From PALSA-1296 sp038210275 (lineage in GTDB: Bacteria > Bacteroidota > Ignavibacteria > Palsa-1295), in contig JBBQWV010000007.1 in the NCBI GenBank assembly GCA_038210275.1, positions 73,379 to 137,378 of the forward strand: DNA of 64,000 nucleotides, in the 5' to 3' direction. Of the stretch, positions 51,015-59,018 are shown in pieces. How positions within the stretch are numbered: position 1 is the first letter of the stretch; every line of letters begins with the position of its first letter. A program made the translations under genes and the position numbers. The notes beneath the pieces are model-generated. The model was not told the origin of the DNA. It was given only the letters and a program-made list of their open reading frames with translations, and ran no database searches.

Positions 51015-51617
51015 ATGAATAAACGGGATACAGTTTTAGTCGTTTTTCGTGTGGTCGCAATCTTTATATTGTTGACGTTACTTGCATCTTTGCCGACTAT
51101 TATTTTGACTATAGTCCAATATGCAATATTACCCACATCGACATTTACAGATTTTTTTAGGATGATATTTTTGTTTGTCATACAATTTGCTATTGTATAT
51201 CTATTATGGAATCGGAGTGGCTGGATCGCAGACAAAATCCTTGCCCCTTTCGGAATGAATGAATTATTTAACGGAGAAATCTTACCAGAGGAAGAGGAAG
51301 TGTCAGAAGAAAACACTATTCACGAATTATCGTTAGTTGAACCTGAACAAACAGTAACACATCTAAGTCGTGACGAGATCGAAAGCCTTGCTCTTACAGT
51401 GATTGCAGTATGGATCCTATCCAGCTCAATACCTGAACTTCTAAGAATGCTCGTCGGATTTTTGTCAACTGACAAACTTGGAATCGGATCATATTATGAA
51501 TTCATCGGTCTCGTTTCGCCATTCATCAAGACTCTTATTGCCGGATGGCTTCTCTTTCGTTCGAATAATTTAGTTGCCTGGCTTGCAAAATGGCGCCAGT
51601 CGCGAATGGCGGATTAA
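51015..51617 (+). CDS. Four-helix membrane protein of unknown function
   Basis: 200 residues from the ATG at 51015; the frame upstream of it overlaps the promoter and hairpins, so 50919 is not the start. Membrane segments are VFRVVAIFILLTLLASLPTI, MIFLFVIQFAIVYLLW, LALTVIAVWILSSSIPELLR and PFIKTLIAGWLLF. An acidic cytoplasmic loop (LPEEEEVSEENTIHELSLVE) lies between helices 2 and 3. No family recognised. It precedes the DUF4412-like pair with 15 bp between and may be in the same operon. Confidence 0.7.
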   Translation: MNKRDTVLVVFRVVAIFILLTLLASLPTIILTIVQYAILPTSTFTDFFRMIFLFVIQFAIVYLLWNRSGWIADKILAPFGMNELFNGEILPEEEEVSEENTIHELSLVEPEQTVTHLSRDEIESLALTVIAVWILSSSIPELLRMLVGFLSTDKLGIGSYYEFIGLVSPFIKTLIAGWLLFRSNNLVAWLAKWRQSRMAD

Positions 51618-51632
51618 AGTTTACACATATCT

Positions 51633-52313
51633 ATGAAAACTCTTTTACTGATTTTTCCCTTTTTTTTCTTCTCCGCTAAACTTCTTGCACAAGGATTTGA
51701 AGGCGAGATAGATTACGCAATGCGGGACACTGCCGGAAAACATTCTACTATGTATTTCTATTCGCGACCAGATGCATCAAAAATGTTCGGGTCAGTAGGC
51801 GGATCGTCATTAAGTGTTTATCTCACTCACGATAGCGTTGCATTTGTCGTCGTAGGCGTGGAGAAAGGCTTCATGCTCCATAAAGATTCAGCGCTTGTTT
51901 ATTTTCAATCGTTGGTACCAAGTGATTCTTTATTTAGTGCTGTGCCGAGTTCAAAGCATAAAGTTATTTCCGGTTTTCATTGCACTCTTATTACCGCAAA
52001 TCTTCGGAGCGGAAAGAAAAAAGAATTTTGGGTGACTTCGGATGTCGATACTGCAACGTGCTATAAGTTTGCCAGATCAAATTCAACGAAATTCGGGCGC
52101 GCAGATGGTACTCAGGAATTTATTCTGCAGCAGAACCAAGCAGGAAAAGTAGTCATCGTACAACGAACCATCGGATTGCAGGGACAAATAGAATCGGAAT
52201 CCATCATTACGAAACTTATTAAGCGAACTGTACGGAAAGATGAAGTTGAATTGCCGGCTGGCACAAAAATATTGCACGTAACACCGCAATTTCTCCGCGA
52301 AATAAGCAAGTAA
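51633..52313 (+). CDS. DUF4412/GLPGLI-like secreted protein (copy 1)
   Basis: 226 residues with a signal peptide (MKTLLLIFPFFFFSAKLLAQ). The beginning GFEGEIDYAMRDTAGKHSTM and the middle KHKVISGFHCTLITANLRSG, then KKKEFWVTSD, follow the DUF4412 pattern (envelope proteins with a FxGxIxY start and a GxxCxxy segment). It is a tandem paralog of 52323-53000, with 9 bp between the genes. Function unknown. Confidence 0.75.
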   Translation: MKTLLLIFPFFFFSAKLLAQGFEGEIDYAMRDTAGKHSTMYFYSRPDASKMFGSVGGSSLSVYLTHDSVAFVVVGVEKGFMLHKDSALVYFQSLVPSDSLFSAVPSSKHKVISGFHCTLITANLRSGKKKEFWVTSDVDTATCYKFARSNSTKFGRADGTQEFILQQNQAGKVVIVQRTIGLQGQIESESIITKLIKRTVRKDEVELPAGTKILHVTPQFLREISK

Positions 52314-52322
52314 TAGCTGTTC

Positions 52323-53000
52323 ATGAAATCCACTCTTATACTATTTATATTCTTTCTCTTCACAGCAAATCTTTTTGCTGAAGGATTTGAAGGAGAGATC
52401 ATTTATGAAGTCCGTGCCCCTAACGGAATCCACCGCGTTGTTCTTTTGGTGCAACAAAAATATGAAAAGATGTCTGGAATGATAGGCGAAAAACCATTTG
52501 ATGTCTATATCAGTCCCGATAGTGTGGTCTTCATCTCGCCAAATTCAAGCACAGGTTTAATGATGAGCAAGGATTCCACTCTTGTTTTTTATAAAAGATT
52601 ACTCATCTCTGATACACTACTGGATGTTTTGCCGACTTTAAAAAAAGAACAGATATCTGGCTTTCAGTGCACCTGCATAGAAGCACATTTTAAAAGCGGA
52701 AGAAGAGAAGAATTATGGACGACTTCACAAATTGATACGGATATAAGCCGGGTGCTAATGGCAGAGCAATGTTTAGGACCTTCGCTTGCCGAAGATCCTA
52801 AACTCTTCAAGATCCCGCAGGAACATTTGGGCGAAGTTATTATTTCTAAACGAACATTTGGTCCAAAAGGAAAATTAGAATTCGAATTGGTAGTAACAAA
52901 GATCGGGAAACGCCCGGTAACCCAGGATGAAATTATGCGGCCATCTGCTATAAAGATCATTCACGTAACTCCGCAACTATTGACGGAGTTCATCCAGTAA
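52323..53000 (+). CDS. DUF4412/GLPGLI-like secreted protein (copy 2)
   Basis: 225 residues, signal MKSTLILFIFFLFTANLFAE followed by GFEGEIIYEVRAPNGIHRVV. KKEQISGFQCTCIEAHFKSG and RREELWTTSQ match copy 1 position by position, and both end in KI(L/I)HVTPQ(F/L)L. The pair arose by tandem duplication and is probably one operon. Function unknown. Confidence 0.75.
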   Translation: MKSTLILFIFFLFTANLFAEGFEGEIIYEVRAPNGIHRVVLLVQQKYEKMSGMIGEKPFDVYISPDSVVFISPNSSTGLMMSKDSTLVFYKRLLISDTLLDVLPTLKKEQISGFQCTCIEAHFKSGRREELWTTSQIDTDISRVLMAEQCLGPSLAEDPKLFKIPQEHLGEVIISKRTFGPKGKLEFELVVTKIGKRPVTQDEIMRPSAIKIIHVTPQLLTEFIQ

Positions 53001-53003
53001 GCT

Positions 53004-53414
53004 TTAAATCACTTCCGCAATCGGCGCAGCTAAACGAAACGAGGCCGTGCTCATTCCATTGATATTTCTGCAATCGACGAGTGATAATCCCACCGTCAGA
53101 AAACTTCCGCTTGCGTAGTTTGCATATTGCGCTTCATGGTAGCTTGCTTCTTTGAAACGAAGAAGGAACATTAATATATCGCTCACTGCGCTTTGCGGCA
53201 TTGGTGCAATTTCAGCGTGTAAGATATAGTGATCGTCCGTTGCCGAATCACCCGCACATCCGCAAGGAGCCTCAATTTCGGGCGCGCTTCGCATCCTCAC
53301 TTCGCTTAAAGGCATTGAACCTGAAGGTTGCGATGGAAAAACAGAAGTTAATGTCGGAACAACAGTCCACGGATCGGTGGGGGCATTTTTGTAGCGTAAG
53401 TAAATGGGGGTCAT
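53004..53414 (-). CDS. Putative phage-type structural protein
   Basis: 136 residues from the ATG at 53414 (MTPIYLRYKNAPTDPWTVVP). The longer frame to 53504 would only translate the palindromic repeat at 53458-53505. It contains a CGCAGDS cysteine pair and a beta-rich C-terminus (FLTVGLSLVDCRNINGM). No family is recognised. Orientation and position at the end of the protease-capsid-connector set suggest a tail or head-completion role, but that is inference. Confidence 0.5.
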   Translation of the reverse strand: MTPIYLRYKNAPTDPWTVVPTLTSVFPSQPSGSMPLSEVRMRSAPEIEAPCGCAGDSATDDHYILHAEIAPMPQSAVSDILMFLLRFKEASYHEAQYANYASGSFLTVGLSLVDCRNINGMSTASFRLAAPIAEVI

Positions 53415-53457
53415 TGAATGTAAAATTAAAAATGTAAAATGTAAAGTTTGGGAGAGT

Positions 53458-53505
53458 ATTGGAACGGACTTTAGTCCGTTCGGGCGGACTGAAGTCCACC
53501 CCACT
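53458..53505. repeat. GGACTTTAGTCC palindromic element, short (48-bp) variant
   Basis: ATTGGAACGGACTTTAGTCC ... GGACTGAAGTCCACCCCACT has the same ends as the 56-bp elements at 53998, 59037 and 61960, with a loop 8 bp shorter. It lies between two phage-type genes. Confidence 0.75.
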
Positions 53506-53512
53506 ATTTCTT

Positions 53513-53956
53513 CTAAAATAAAGTAAATACATATTTTCCGCTCGCACTTGCGAGAAATCTCGTATCGCCGAATGCGATCGCCGGCGCTTTCATTTCAATA
53601 AGCTTTGTGCGTTCGATGCGATACGTATCTCCGAAGATAACAGCCGGCGGGCTGTAGATCGGATTATTCATGAATTGCTCGAAGAGATTCTGAACATCCG
53701 AGTGATCGTGGAATGCATCATCGGTGCTCCGCAGTGGCAAAGAATAATATGCCGTCACAATGAATTCCTGCTCGCCTTGTATCGCTTTTCCCGCCAGATC
53801 GAACTGCGTATATTTTGTTTTGCCAAGATCAAGACTGAAAACAGGAAACGACGATTGCGGAAGTTTCTTAATCTCTTCAGAAAGAATATTCTGAAAGCCC
53901 GTATAGATTGTAAATTGTGAAATAAATGAAGTACGAAAATTTTGTTCGTGTGTCAT
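53513..53956 (-). CDS. Putative phage tail/head-completion protein
   Basis: 147 residues, soluble. It starts MTHEQNFRTSFISQFTIYTG, has a central segment YTQFDLAGKAIQGEQEFIVT and a beta-rich end (PAIAFGDTRFLASASGKYVF). Size and position after a gp6-like connector gene fit a tail-terminator or head-closure protein. No sequence signature is decisive. Repeats flank it on both sides. Confidence 0.5.
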   Translation of the reverse strand: MTHEQNFRTSFISQFTIYTGFQNILSEEIKKLPQSSFPVFSLDLGKTKYTQFDLAGKAIQGEQEFIVTAYYSLPLRSTDDAFHDHSDVQNLFEQFMNNPIYSPPAVIFGDTYRIERTKLIEMKAPAIAFGDTRFLASASGKYVFTLF

Positions 53957-53997
53957 AGTGGTAGTTTAGTAGTTTTGGAGTTTTGTAGAGAGCAGAT

Positions 53998-54053
53998 AGT
54001 GGCACGGACTTCAGTCCTTGTTCCATTCCGGACGGACTAAAGTCCATCCCACT
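53998..54053. repeat. GGACTTTAGTCC palindromic element, 56 bp
   Basis: AGTGGCACGGACTTCAGTCC ... GGACTAAAGTCCATCCCACT, with terminal inverted repeats starting AGTGG and ending CCACT. Its length, 56 bp, is the same as the copies at 59037-59092 and 61960-62015. Confidence 0.85.
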
Positions 54054-54061
54054 TTTTTTTA

Positions 54062-54643
54062 TTAGATCGCATACCGCTTATAAGGCATCAGCGTTGCTTT
54101 CTGCCGCTCGGTCAGATCGAGATAGCGGACGCGATTGGTATTTGTATCAAGCCTATCGGATTCCGTCATGATGCCAAGCCTTCCGCTGCCTTGTTTTGAT
54201 TCTTCGAAAATAATCGCTGCCGTTTCGGTGATGACTTGCTTCACAGTTTCAGGACACGTCAGTGTTGTTGGCTGAAAGTATTTGAGACGATGCTCGAAGC
54301 CTCGCAGAAAAGTTTTTACTGCACAGACAGTAACAGAGCCATTTGCAAGCAAGACAAGATCGGCAATATTTGCGATTGTCTCGGCGCCGGTATTATCGTA
54401 ATACTTCCAGCTCACAAGAGCGCCGGCAGGGTTGCGCATTTTATGAACGTGCAAACCGCGTCCGAAAAATACATCGGTCTTCGCAACGCTAGGAGTGTAG
54501 TCGCGATCAAGATATGTATAAATTTTCTCTGTTGCCGTATCCAGCAACGTTTGATAAAAAGCAAGAATACCAATATCGACAGTGGTATCTTTTAAGTAGT
54601 TTTGAAATTCAGCAAGAGAAACAGGTGATGGAAATGTTGACAT
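54062..54643 (-). CDS. Phage gp6-like head-tail connector protein
   Basis: 193 residues from the ATG at 54643 (MSTFPSPVSLAEFQNYLKDT); the longer frame to 54739 runs into AT-rich non-coding DNA. The pattern LAEFQNYLKDTTVDIGILAF, LLDTATEKIYTYLDRDY, then a beta part and the helix CPETVKQVITETAAIIFEES matches gp6/gp15-type head-tail connectors of HK97-like phages. These form the ring below the portal. It belongs with the capsid and protease genes to its right, although two unrelated plus-strand genes now lie between. Confidence 0.7.
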   Translation of the reverse strand: MSTFPSPVSLAEFQNYLKDTTVDIGILAFYQTLLDTATEKIYTYLDRDYTPSVAKTDVFFGRGLHVHKMRNPAGALVSWKYYDNTGAETIANIADLVLLANGSVTVCAVKTFLRGFEHRLKYFQPTTLTCPETVKQVITETAAIIFEESKQGSGRLGIMTESDRLDTNTNRVRYLDLTERQKATLMPYKRYAI

Positions 54644-54700
54644 AGTGTTTGAATAAATAAATAAAGTGTGGAATGAAAAATTTTTATATAAAAAAAGTTG

Positions 54701-54708
54701 TAACTTTG
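54701..54708 (+). promoter_or_regulatory. TAnnTTTG box of the fibre-like gene pair
   Basis: TAACTTTG lies 52 nt before the start at 54761. It matches the -7 consensus and probably starts a transcript covering both PRTI-type genes. Confidence 0.45.
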
Positions 54709-54760
54709 CAGGTGTGTAAGCGTTTTCCTTAAGAGGCATACATATAGGAATACATCTACT

Positions 54761-55786
54761 ATGAAACGCAACCTACTTATTCTGCTTGTTCTGCTCGCTA
54801 TTGTGGGCAATTCTGATGCGCAGATTCCGCGCACGATCAGCTATCAAGGCGACCTTCGGAATACTCAGGGAATTCCTGTGTCAGACGGCAAGCACATTCT
54901 GAATTTCTCCTTCTACAGTACGGGGTTTGGCGGCACGCCATTTTATACCGAAAGTCTTGAGACGCAATCAGCGAATGGAATTTTTAGCGTAGTTATCGGC
55001 GGATTGAATCCTCTCCCCGATTCGATCAAATTCGATAACGGATATTTCCTCGGAATCTCGATTGATGGAAGTGAAGAGCTAACTCCTCGCACAGCCTTTA
55101 CTTCTGTGCCGTATGCGTTGCATGCACAAATTGCCGATGCACTTTCGCCGAATGCCTTCATCCCGGCTGGACTAATTCTCGGATCGGCTGCACCATCAGG
55201 TCCAGCGCTTGGCGATCTATCCGGCACTTACCCATTTCCGAAAGTGATAGGGTTGCAGGGCAGACCGATCTCAGCAATCCAACCACTTGCAGGTGATTTC
55301 CTGATGTGGAATGGTTCTAACTGGTATCCCGGTGTTCCACCACCGCCGGTCGCTTTGCACGTTGGGGGATCCGGCGCGGTTTATCCAAATAACAGTTACA
55401 ATCAAACAGTAAAATTTACGACAAATACAGGTGCGACATATTTTGATGATGGCGGTTTTTTCAATATGGATAGCAGTGTCTTTTCTGTTCCGGAAACCGG
55501 TGTGTATAGAATTGATCTTTTATTAGGATTAGGTCTAAAAACAAGCTACAGCCTGTTACCTGTAGCTGATATCATTATTGAGTTATCGGTTGGCGGAAAG
55601 ACGGTAAGCCCTAAAGAATTAACTCAGCCATATTTTATCGGTAATTCTTCTAATTCAGTGATCTTTCAGTATTCGACAGTAGTAAAACTCGCAGCTGGTC
55701 AGAATGTAAAATTTATTGTCCAATCCGAAGATGATAACCTTGGCGGCATTAACAGTTCTGATCTTACGATCTACAAACTCAAATAA
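54761..55786 (+). CDS. Secreted fibre-like protein with PRTIsYQG start and C1q-like end (copy 1)
   Basis: 341 residues with a signal peptide (KRNLLILLVLLAIVGNSDAQ). The mature chain begins IPRTISYQGDLRNTQGIPVS and DGKHILNFSFYSTGFGGTPF. This is a beta-sandwich type common at the N-terminus of secreted FCB proteins and some tail-fibre-like proteins. The C-terminal about 140 residues (YNQTVKFTTNTGATYFDDGG ... TGVYRIDLLLGLGLKTSYSL) look like a C1q/TNF-like jelly roll. Paralog at 55794-56798. It sits between phage genes but on the other strand, so phage origin is not implied. Confidence 0.7.
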   Translation: MKRNLLILLVLLAIVGNSDAQIPRTISYQGDLRNTQGIPVSDGKHILNFSFYSTGFGGTPFYTESLETQSANGIFSVVIGGLNPLPDSIKFDNGYFLGISIDGSEELTPRTAFTSVPYALHAQIADALSPNAFIPAGLILGSAAPSGPALGDLSGTYPFPKVIGLQGRPISAIQPLAGDFLMWNGSNWYPGVPPPPVALHVGGSGAVYPNNSYNQTVKFTTNTGATYFDDGGFFNMDSSVFSVPETGVYRIDLLLGLGLKTSYSLLPVADIIIELSVGGKTVSPKELTQPYFIGNSSNSVIFQYSTVVKLAAGQNVKFIVQSEDDNLGGINSSDLTIYKLK

Positions 55787-55793
55787 AGTACGA

Positions 55794-56798
55794 ATGAAAT
55801 TCATCGCTGCTTTAATGTTGATCTTTTTTTGTGCGAGTATTTCACTTGCGCAAGTTCCGCGCACGATAAATTATCAGGGGTTGCTTCGCTCAGGTAATTC
55901 AGTAGTTGCCGATGGAGATCATACGATCGTTCTTTCGCTTTATGATTCTCCTTTTAATGGCAATTTGCTTTTTAGAGAATCACAAAAAGTAAATACAGTG
56001 GGCGGTAGATTTTCCTGCGCACTTGGTTCGGTAACGCTTATACACGATTCATTGGAATTTAATATAGAATATTTTATCGGTGTTGCATTTGACGGAAATC
56101 CCGAGCAGTCTCCACGCTCTTCATTTACTTCTGCTCCGTATGCGCTTCATGCTGCCGTTGCTGGTGGATTATCGGACAATGCTTTCATCCCGAAAAATAT
56201 AATTTCGCTTTACACTTTACCCGGCGGTCCCGCGGGTGGGGATCTGCTCGGTTACTATCCTGCGCCCATTGTATCGCAACTTCGTTCACAACCTTTTACA
56301 AATGTGCTGCCAAACCTCTACGATAAATTGCGTTGGGATGGAAAGCAGTGGCAGGTTTTTCATCTGCAGGTACCAAGAACATTCCTTATTCATGGCGATA
56401 CCGCATTGCAAATTGCATCAGGGAATAGTTCGATCATAAACTTTATTTCTGATTCAACGATGTTCTTTGAAGATAGTAATTTCCTGAAGATTCCACAGAG
56501 TATTTTCCGCACTCCGGAAACCGGAGCGTATGAATTCATTGGCGAGTTGGCAATTAACTGCTCTGTTTCTGACTCCACAAAGTTCGCAGTATTTCGCGCA
56601 GCGATCTCCGTGAATGGCACCATGATGAATCCTTTGGTCATTACAAGAATGCAGTATAAGCATACGATAGTCTTAGAATTTACCTCAGCCGTCAAAGTAA
56701 AGAAAAGCGATGATGTACGGTTTATTATTCAACATGTAAGCGGCACAGGTACTTTCACATTGAAGTCAGCGGAGCTTGCAGGTTTGAAGATTGATTAA
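55794..56798 (+). CDS. Secreted fibre-like protein with PRTInYQG start and C1q-like end (copy 2)
   Basis: 334 residues from the ATG at 55794, which gives the signal peptide MKFIAALMLIFFCASISLAQ; the upstream ATG at 55716 would overlap the previous gene. VPRTINYQGLLRSGNSVVAD, GGPAGGDLLGYYPAPIVSQL and TPETGAYEFIGELAINCSVS parallel copy 1. It starts 7 bp after copy 1 ends, in one operon. The TAA stop overlaps the start of the C-rich repeat at 56797. Trimeric fibre or adhesin role is a guess. Confidence 0.7.
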   Translation: MKFIAALMLIFFCASISLAQVPRTINYQGLLRSGNSVVADGDHTIVLSLYDSPFNGNLLFRESQKVNTVGGRFSCALGSVTLIHDSLEFNIEYFIGVAFDGNPEQSPRSSFTSAPYALHAAVAGGLSDNAFIPKNIISLYTLPGGPAGGDLLGYYPAPIVSQLRSQPFTNVLPNLYDKLRWDGKQWQVFHLQVPRTFLIHGDTALQIASGNSSIINFISDSTMFFEDSNFLKIPQSIFRTPETGAYEFIGELAINCSVSDSTKFAVFRAAISVNGTMMNPLVITRMQYKHTIVLEFTSAVKVKKSDDVRFIIQHVSGTGTFTLKSAELAGLKID

Positions 56799-56919
56799 CC
56801 ACCCCCCAAACCCCCTCCTTGAAAAGGAGGGGGAGCTTTTTTTTGACAGCCCCTCCTTGAAAAAGGGGGGGAGTTTTTTTTCGATTGCCCCTCCTTTTGA
56901 AGGAGGGGGTGGGGTGGTT
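56797..56919. repeat. C-rich/G-rich composite repeat between convergent genes
   Basis: A 123-bp block starts AACCACCCCCCAAACCCCCT and ends AAGGAGGGGGTGGGGTGGTT, i.e. terminal inverted repeats. It contains three hairpins of the type CCCCTCCTT-GAAA-AGGAGGGG separated by T runs. It can terminate transcription from both sides. A single unit is embedded in the DUF92 gene (44071-44108). Confidence 0.85.
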
Positions 56920-56924
56920 GATAT

Positions 56925-58145
56925 TTAGGTTGCGCTTGTTGAAAGCACTCCGAGATATCCCGGCTGTCCGACTCCGAAGGCAATGCGTTCAGTCATGCGA
57001 AGCATTTGCAAATCGTTCGTGAAAGCATTCACTCCTTCTGCAGTTGCATCGAAGCTGACTCTCACATCCATTCCGCCTTGCTGACCTAACCAGCATCCTG
57101 AATTTTTCAAGTTGCCGAAGATCGCAAACGGTGTGGAAGCATGAGCGCTTGAATCGTAGGTTTCGATCAGAATTCCATTCGGCATCACCACGATAGGGAA
57201 GCCGCGGAAACTGAGACCTGCACCTGTCAAGCCTTGCGCATTCGAGACAGTAGGGAAGATCGCATTCGTCAAATCCCACAGATAGCGGCTATTCGAATCT
57301 TTCAGTTTGAGAAGATCGGTTAACGTATTCTGCTCAATAAAAAGCGACGCGCCGCGTTGCGGTGCCGGAGAAAGTGATTGTATCAAACGAATGAGATCGT
57401 CAAAGACAATATCAACGAATTTCGTCTTGCCGCTTGATGTACTTCCGCCGAGTGAAGTGGTGATGACTCCCGACGTATTCAAGATCCCGGTAAAAGGCGA
57501 GCCCGTGCCGCGGAAAACTTGCGTATCTTCTTCTTGCGCAAAAACATTAGTGAAGATGCGGACGATGGTATTATAAATATCAATGTTCGCATCGTCAAGC
57601 AATTCATTCGAGATCGGATAGATCGCTGCAAGTTTTTTTGCTGTCAGCGTTAATCTGCCGAATGTTGCTTTCGAAGCAGGAATAGATGTGTTCTCATTCG
57701 TCCATGATACCGAAGGTTTTCCGGCAAGCGTGGAGACATTGAGCACATTGGATTTCATCCCGATCGTTGCACAGAATTTTCTTGCAAAGCCATACTCATT
57801 CAAAAGAAAAAGTACATCGGCAAAAAATTCTTCGGGCACAAGATATCCTCCGGCAGAATTGGTGCCTTCGATCTGCGGACTCAGCGTCTTGATATAATCA
57901 GGCGAGTAGCTCGATTGGATCGTTCGAAGCTCGGCATAATCATTCGCTGCAAGCGCAGAGAAGAACCGAAATGTTTTTCTGATCTTCTCGCGCTCCAAGT
58001 TTTTCGGAGCCGCAGCATCAAGCCCTTTCAGCGCCGAGCGATCAGGAAGTGATTTAATGCGTTTGGTAACTGCTTCATCAATAAGAGATTTCATCTCTGT
58101 ACGTGTAGCTGTTAGTGTGTCTGTGTTTTCGTTCATTGTTATCAT
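56925..58145 (-). CDS. HK97-family phage major capsid protein
   Basis: 406 residues. The N-terminal delta/scaffold-like helix covers residues 1-90 (TRTEMKSLIDEAVTKRIKSL). The capsid core is typical: GTNSAGGYLVPEEFFADVLF, GKPSVSWTNENTSIPASKAT, KLAAIYPISNELLDDANIDI, FAQEEDTQVFRGTGSPFTGI and FRGFPIVVMPNG. It forms the icosahedral head after protease maturation. The prohead protease lies upstream (58369-59001). The reading frame is intact, yet no portal or terminase is present in the window. M4 (MNENTDTLT) is an alternative start. Confidence 0.9.
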   Translation of the reverse strand: MITMNENTDTLTATRTEMKSLIDEAVTKRIKSLPDRSALKGLDAAAPKNLEREKIRKTFRFFSALAANDYAELRTIQSSYSPDYIKTLSPQIEGTNSAGGYLVPEEFFADVLFLLNEYGFARKFCATIGMKSNVLNVSTLAGKPSVSWTNENTSIPASKATFGRLTLTAKKLAAIYPISNELLDDANIDIYNTIVRIFTNVFAQEEDTQVFRGTGSPFTGILNTSGVITTSLGGSTSSGKTKFVDIVFDDLIRLIQSLSPAPQRGASLFIEQNTLTDLLKLKDSNSRYLWDLTNAIFPTVSNAQGLTGAGLSFRGFPIVVMPNGILIETYDSSAHASTPFAIFGNLKNSGCWLGQQGGMDVRVSFDATAEGVNAFTNDLQMLRMTERIAFGVGQPGYLGVLSTSAT

Positions 58146-58190
58146 TTTGTTTAGTTTATTTATTGTGGTTGTTGGTTATGGTTACATAGT

Positions 58191-58324
58191 ATGTCATCGC
58201 GAGGAGTCCGCTTGCGGACGACGTGGCGATCTAAAATGTTCATTGAGCAGCAAACTTTAATCGCTGCATATAACTGAAAATTTTAGATTGCCACGAATGG
58301 CTAAAGCCATTCTCGCAATGACAT
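58191..58324. repeat. REP/BIME-like composite palindromic element
   Basis: 134 bp. Outer arms are ATGTCATCGCGAG and CTCGCAATGACAT. Inner arms are CGTGGCGATCTAAAAT and ATTTTAGATTGCCACG. Each side also has its own small hairpin (GTCCGCTTGCGGAC; GAATGGCTAAAGCCATTC). A half-copy lies at 39082-39123. It occupies the gap between capsid and protease genes. Confidence 0.8.
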
Positions 58325-58368
58325 TGTTAAAAAAATCTCAGAAATCCTTTAATCTCATAAATCATGGT

Positions 58369-59001
58369 TCAGATAATGAGCCTTGCTGCTTCTTTTGGAG
58401 TTAGTTGTCTCAAACCCTTTGGCATTCCATCATCGACAGCAAACGGATTACACGGCAGCTCCACTTTCGATACTTCGATAAGCTCCCATTTCAAAAAGCG
58501 ATAGCCGCCGAGATCATTTTCTTCATACTCGATGGGTCGAAAGCCGATGGAATTTGCAGGTAAATATCCGGCAATATCAAGCTGATATATTTTCTCGGCA
58601 AGTTCGGAAGTATTACGTGTAGTATATTCGGCAAGTGCATAAAGTGCAGTATTTGTTTTAATGAGCTTCAGAATTTTTCCGAGAGTATGAATTGGCTCCG
58701 ACGTTTGTCCGTGTGACCAAAGAAATTGTGGATTGCGAAAAAAGTTATCGGTCATTGCACCTTCGATCACCATCTCATCGCCTGCGCGGTCGGGATCGGA
58801 TGTTGCAACTTTCAGCCAACGAAGACGCGATTCCGGCGCGAATTCTGTTTTCTGATTTTGATTTTTAAGGATAGAAATATCCTCAGTATTTAATTGCTCA
58901 GAAATATTTGCTGCAAGCGTAAATCCGCCATCTTTGCGCAAAATGATTTTTTCTGGCATATCTTTGTATCTCTGGGTTAGGTTTTGGTGTCTATTGTTCA
59001 T
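58369..59001 (-). CDS. HK97-family prohead protease (peptidase S78)
   Basis: 210 residues. It shows the family pattern RWLKVATSDPDRAGDEMVIE, FFRNPQFLWSHGQTSEPIHT with the catalytic His, YLPANSIGFRPIEYEENDLG with the catalytic Ser in NSIGF, and WELIEVSKVELPCNPFAVDD. It cleaves the capsid delta domain during head maturation. It is 223 bp upstream of the capsid gene in the same direction; a REP-like element fills the gap. An internal ATG at 58959 (MPEKIILRKDGG) is a possible alternative start. Confidence 0.88.
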   Translation of the reverse strand: MNNRHQNLTQRYKDMPEKIILRKDGGFTLAANISEQLNTEDISILKNQNQKTEFAPESRLRWLKVATSDPDRAGDEMVIEGAMTDNFFRNPQFLWSHGQTSEPIHTLGKILKLIKTNTALYALAEYTTRNTSELAEKIYQLDIAGYLPANSIGFRPIEYEENDLGGYRFLKWELIEVSKVELPCNPFAVDDGMPKGLRQLTPKEAARLII

Positions 59002-59018
59002 AGTGTTGAATGGTTAAT

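Noticed and set aside
53414..53504. N-terminal extension GWTSVRPNGLKSVP of the phage-type gene ending at 53004
   Set aside because: It is the translation of the palindromic repeat; a better start is the ATG at 53414.
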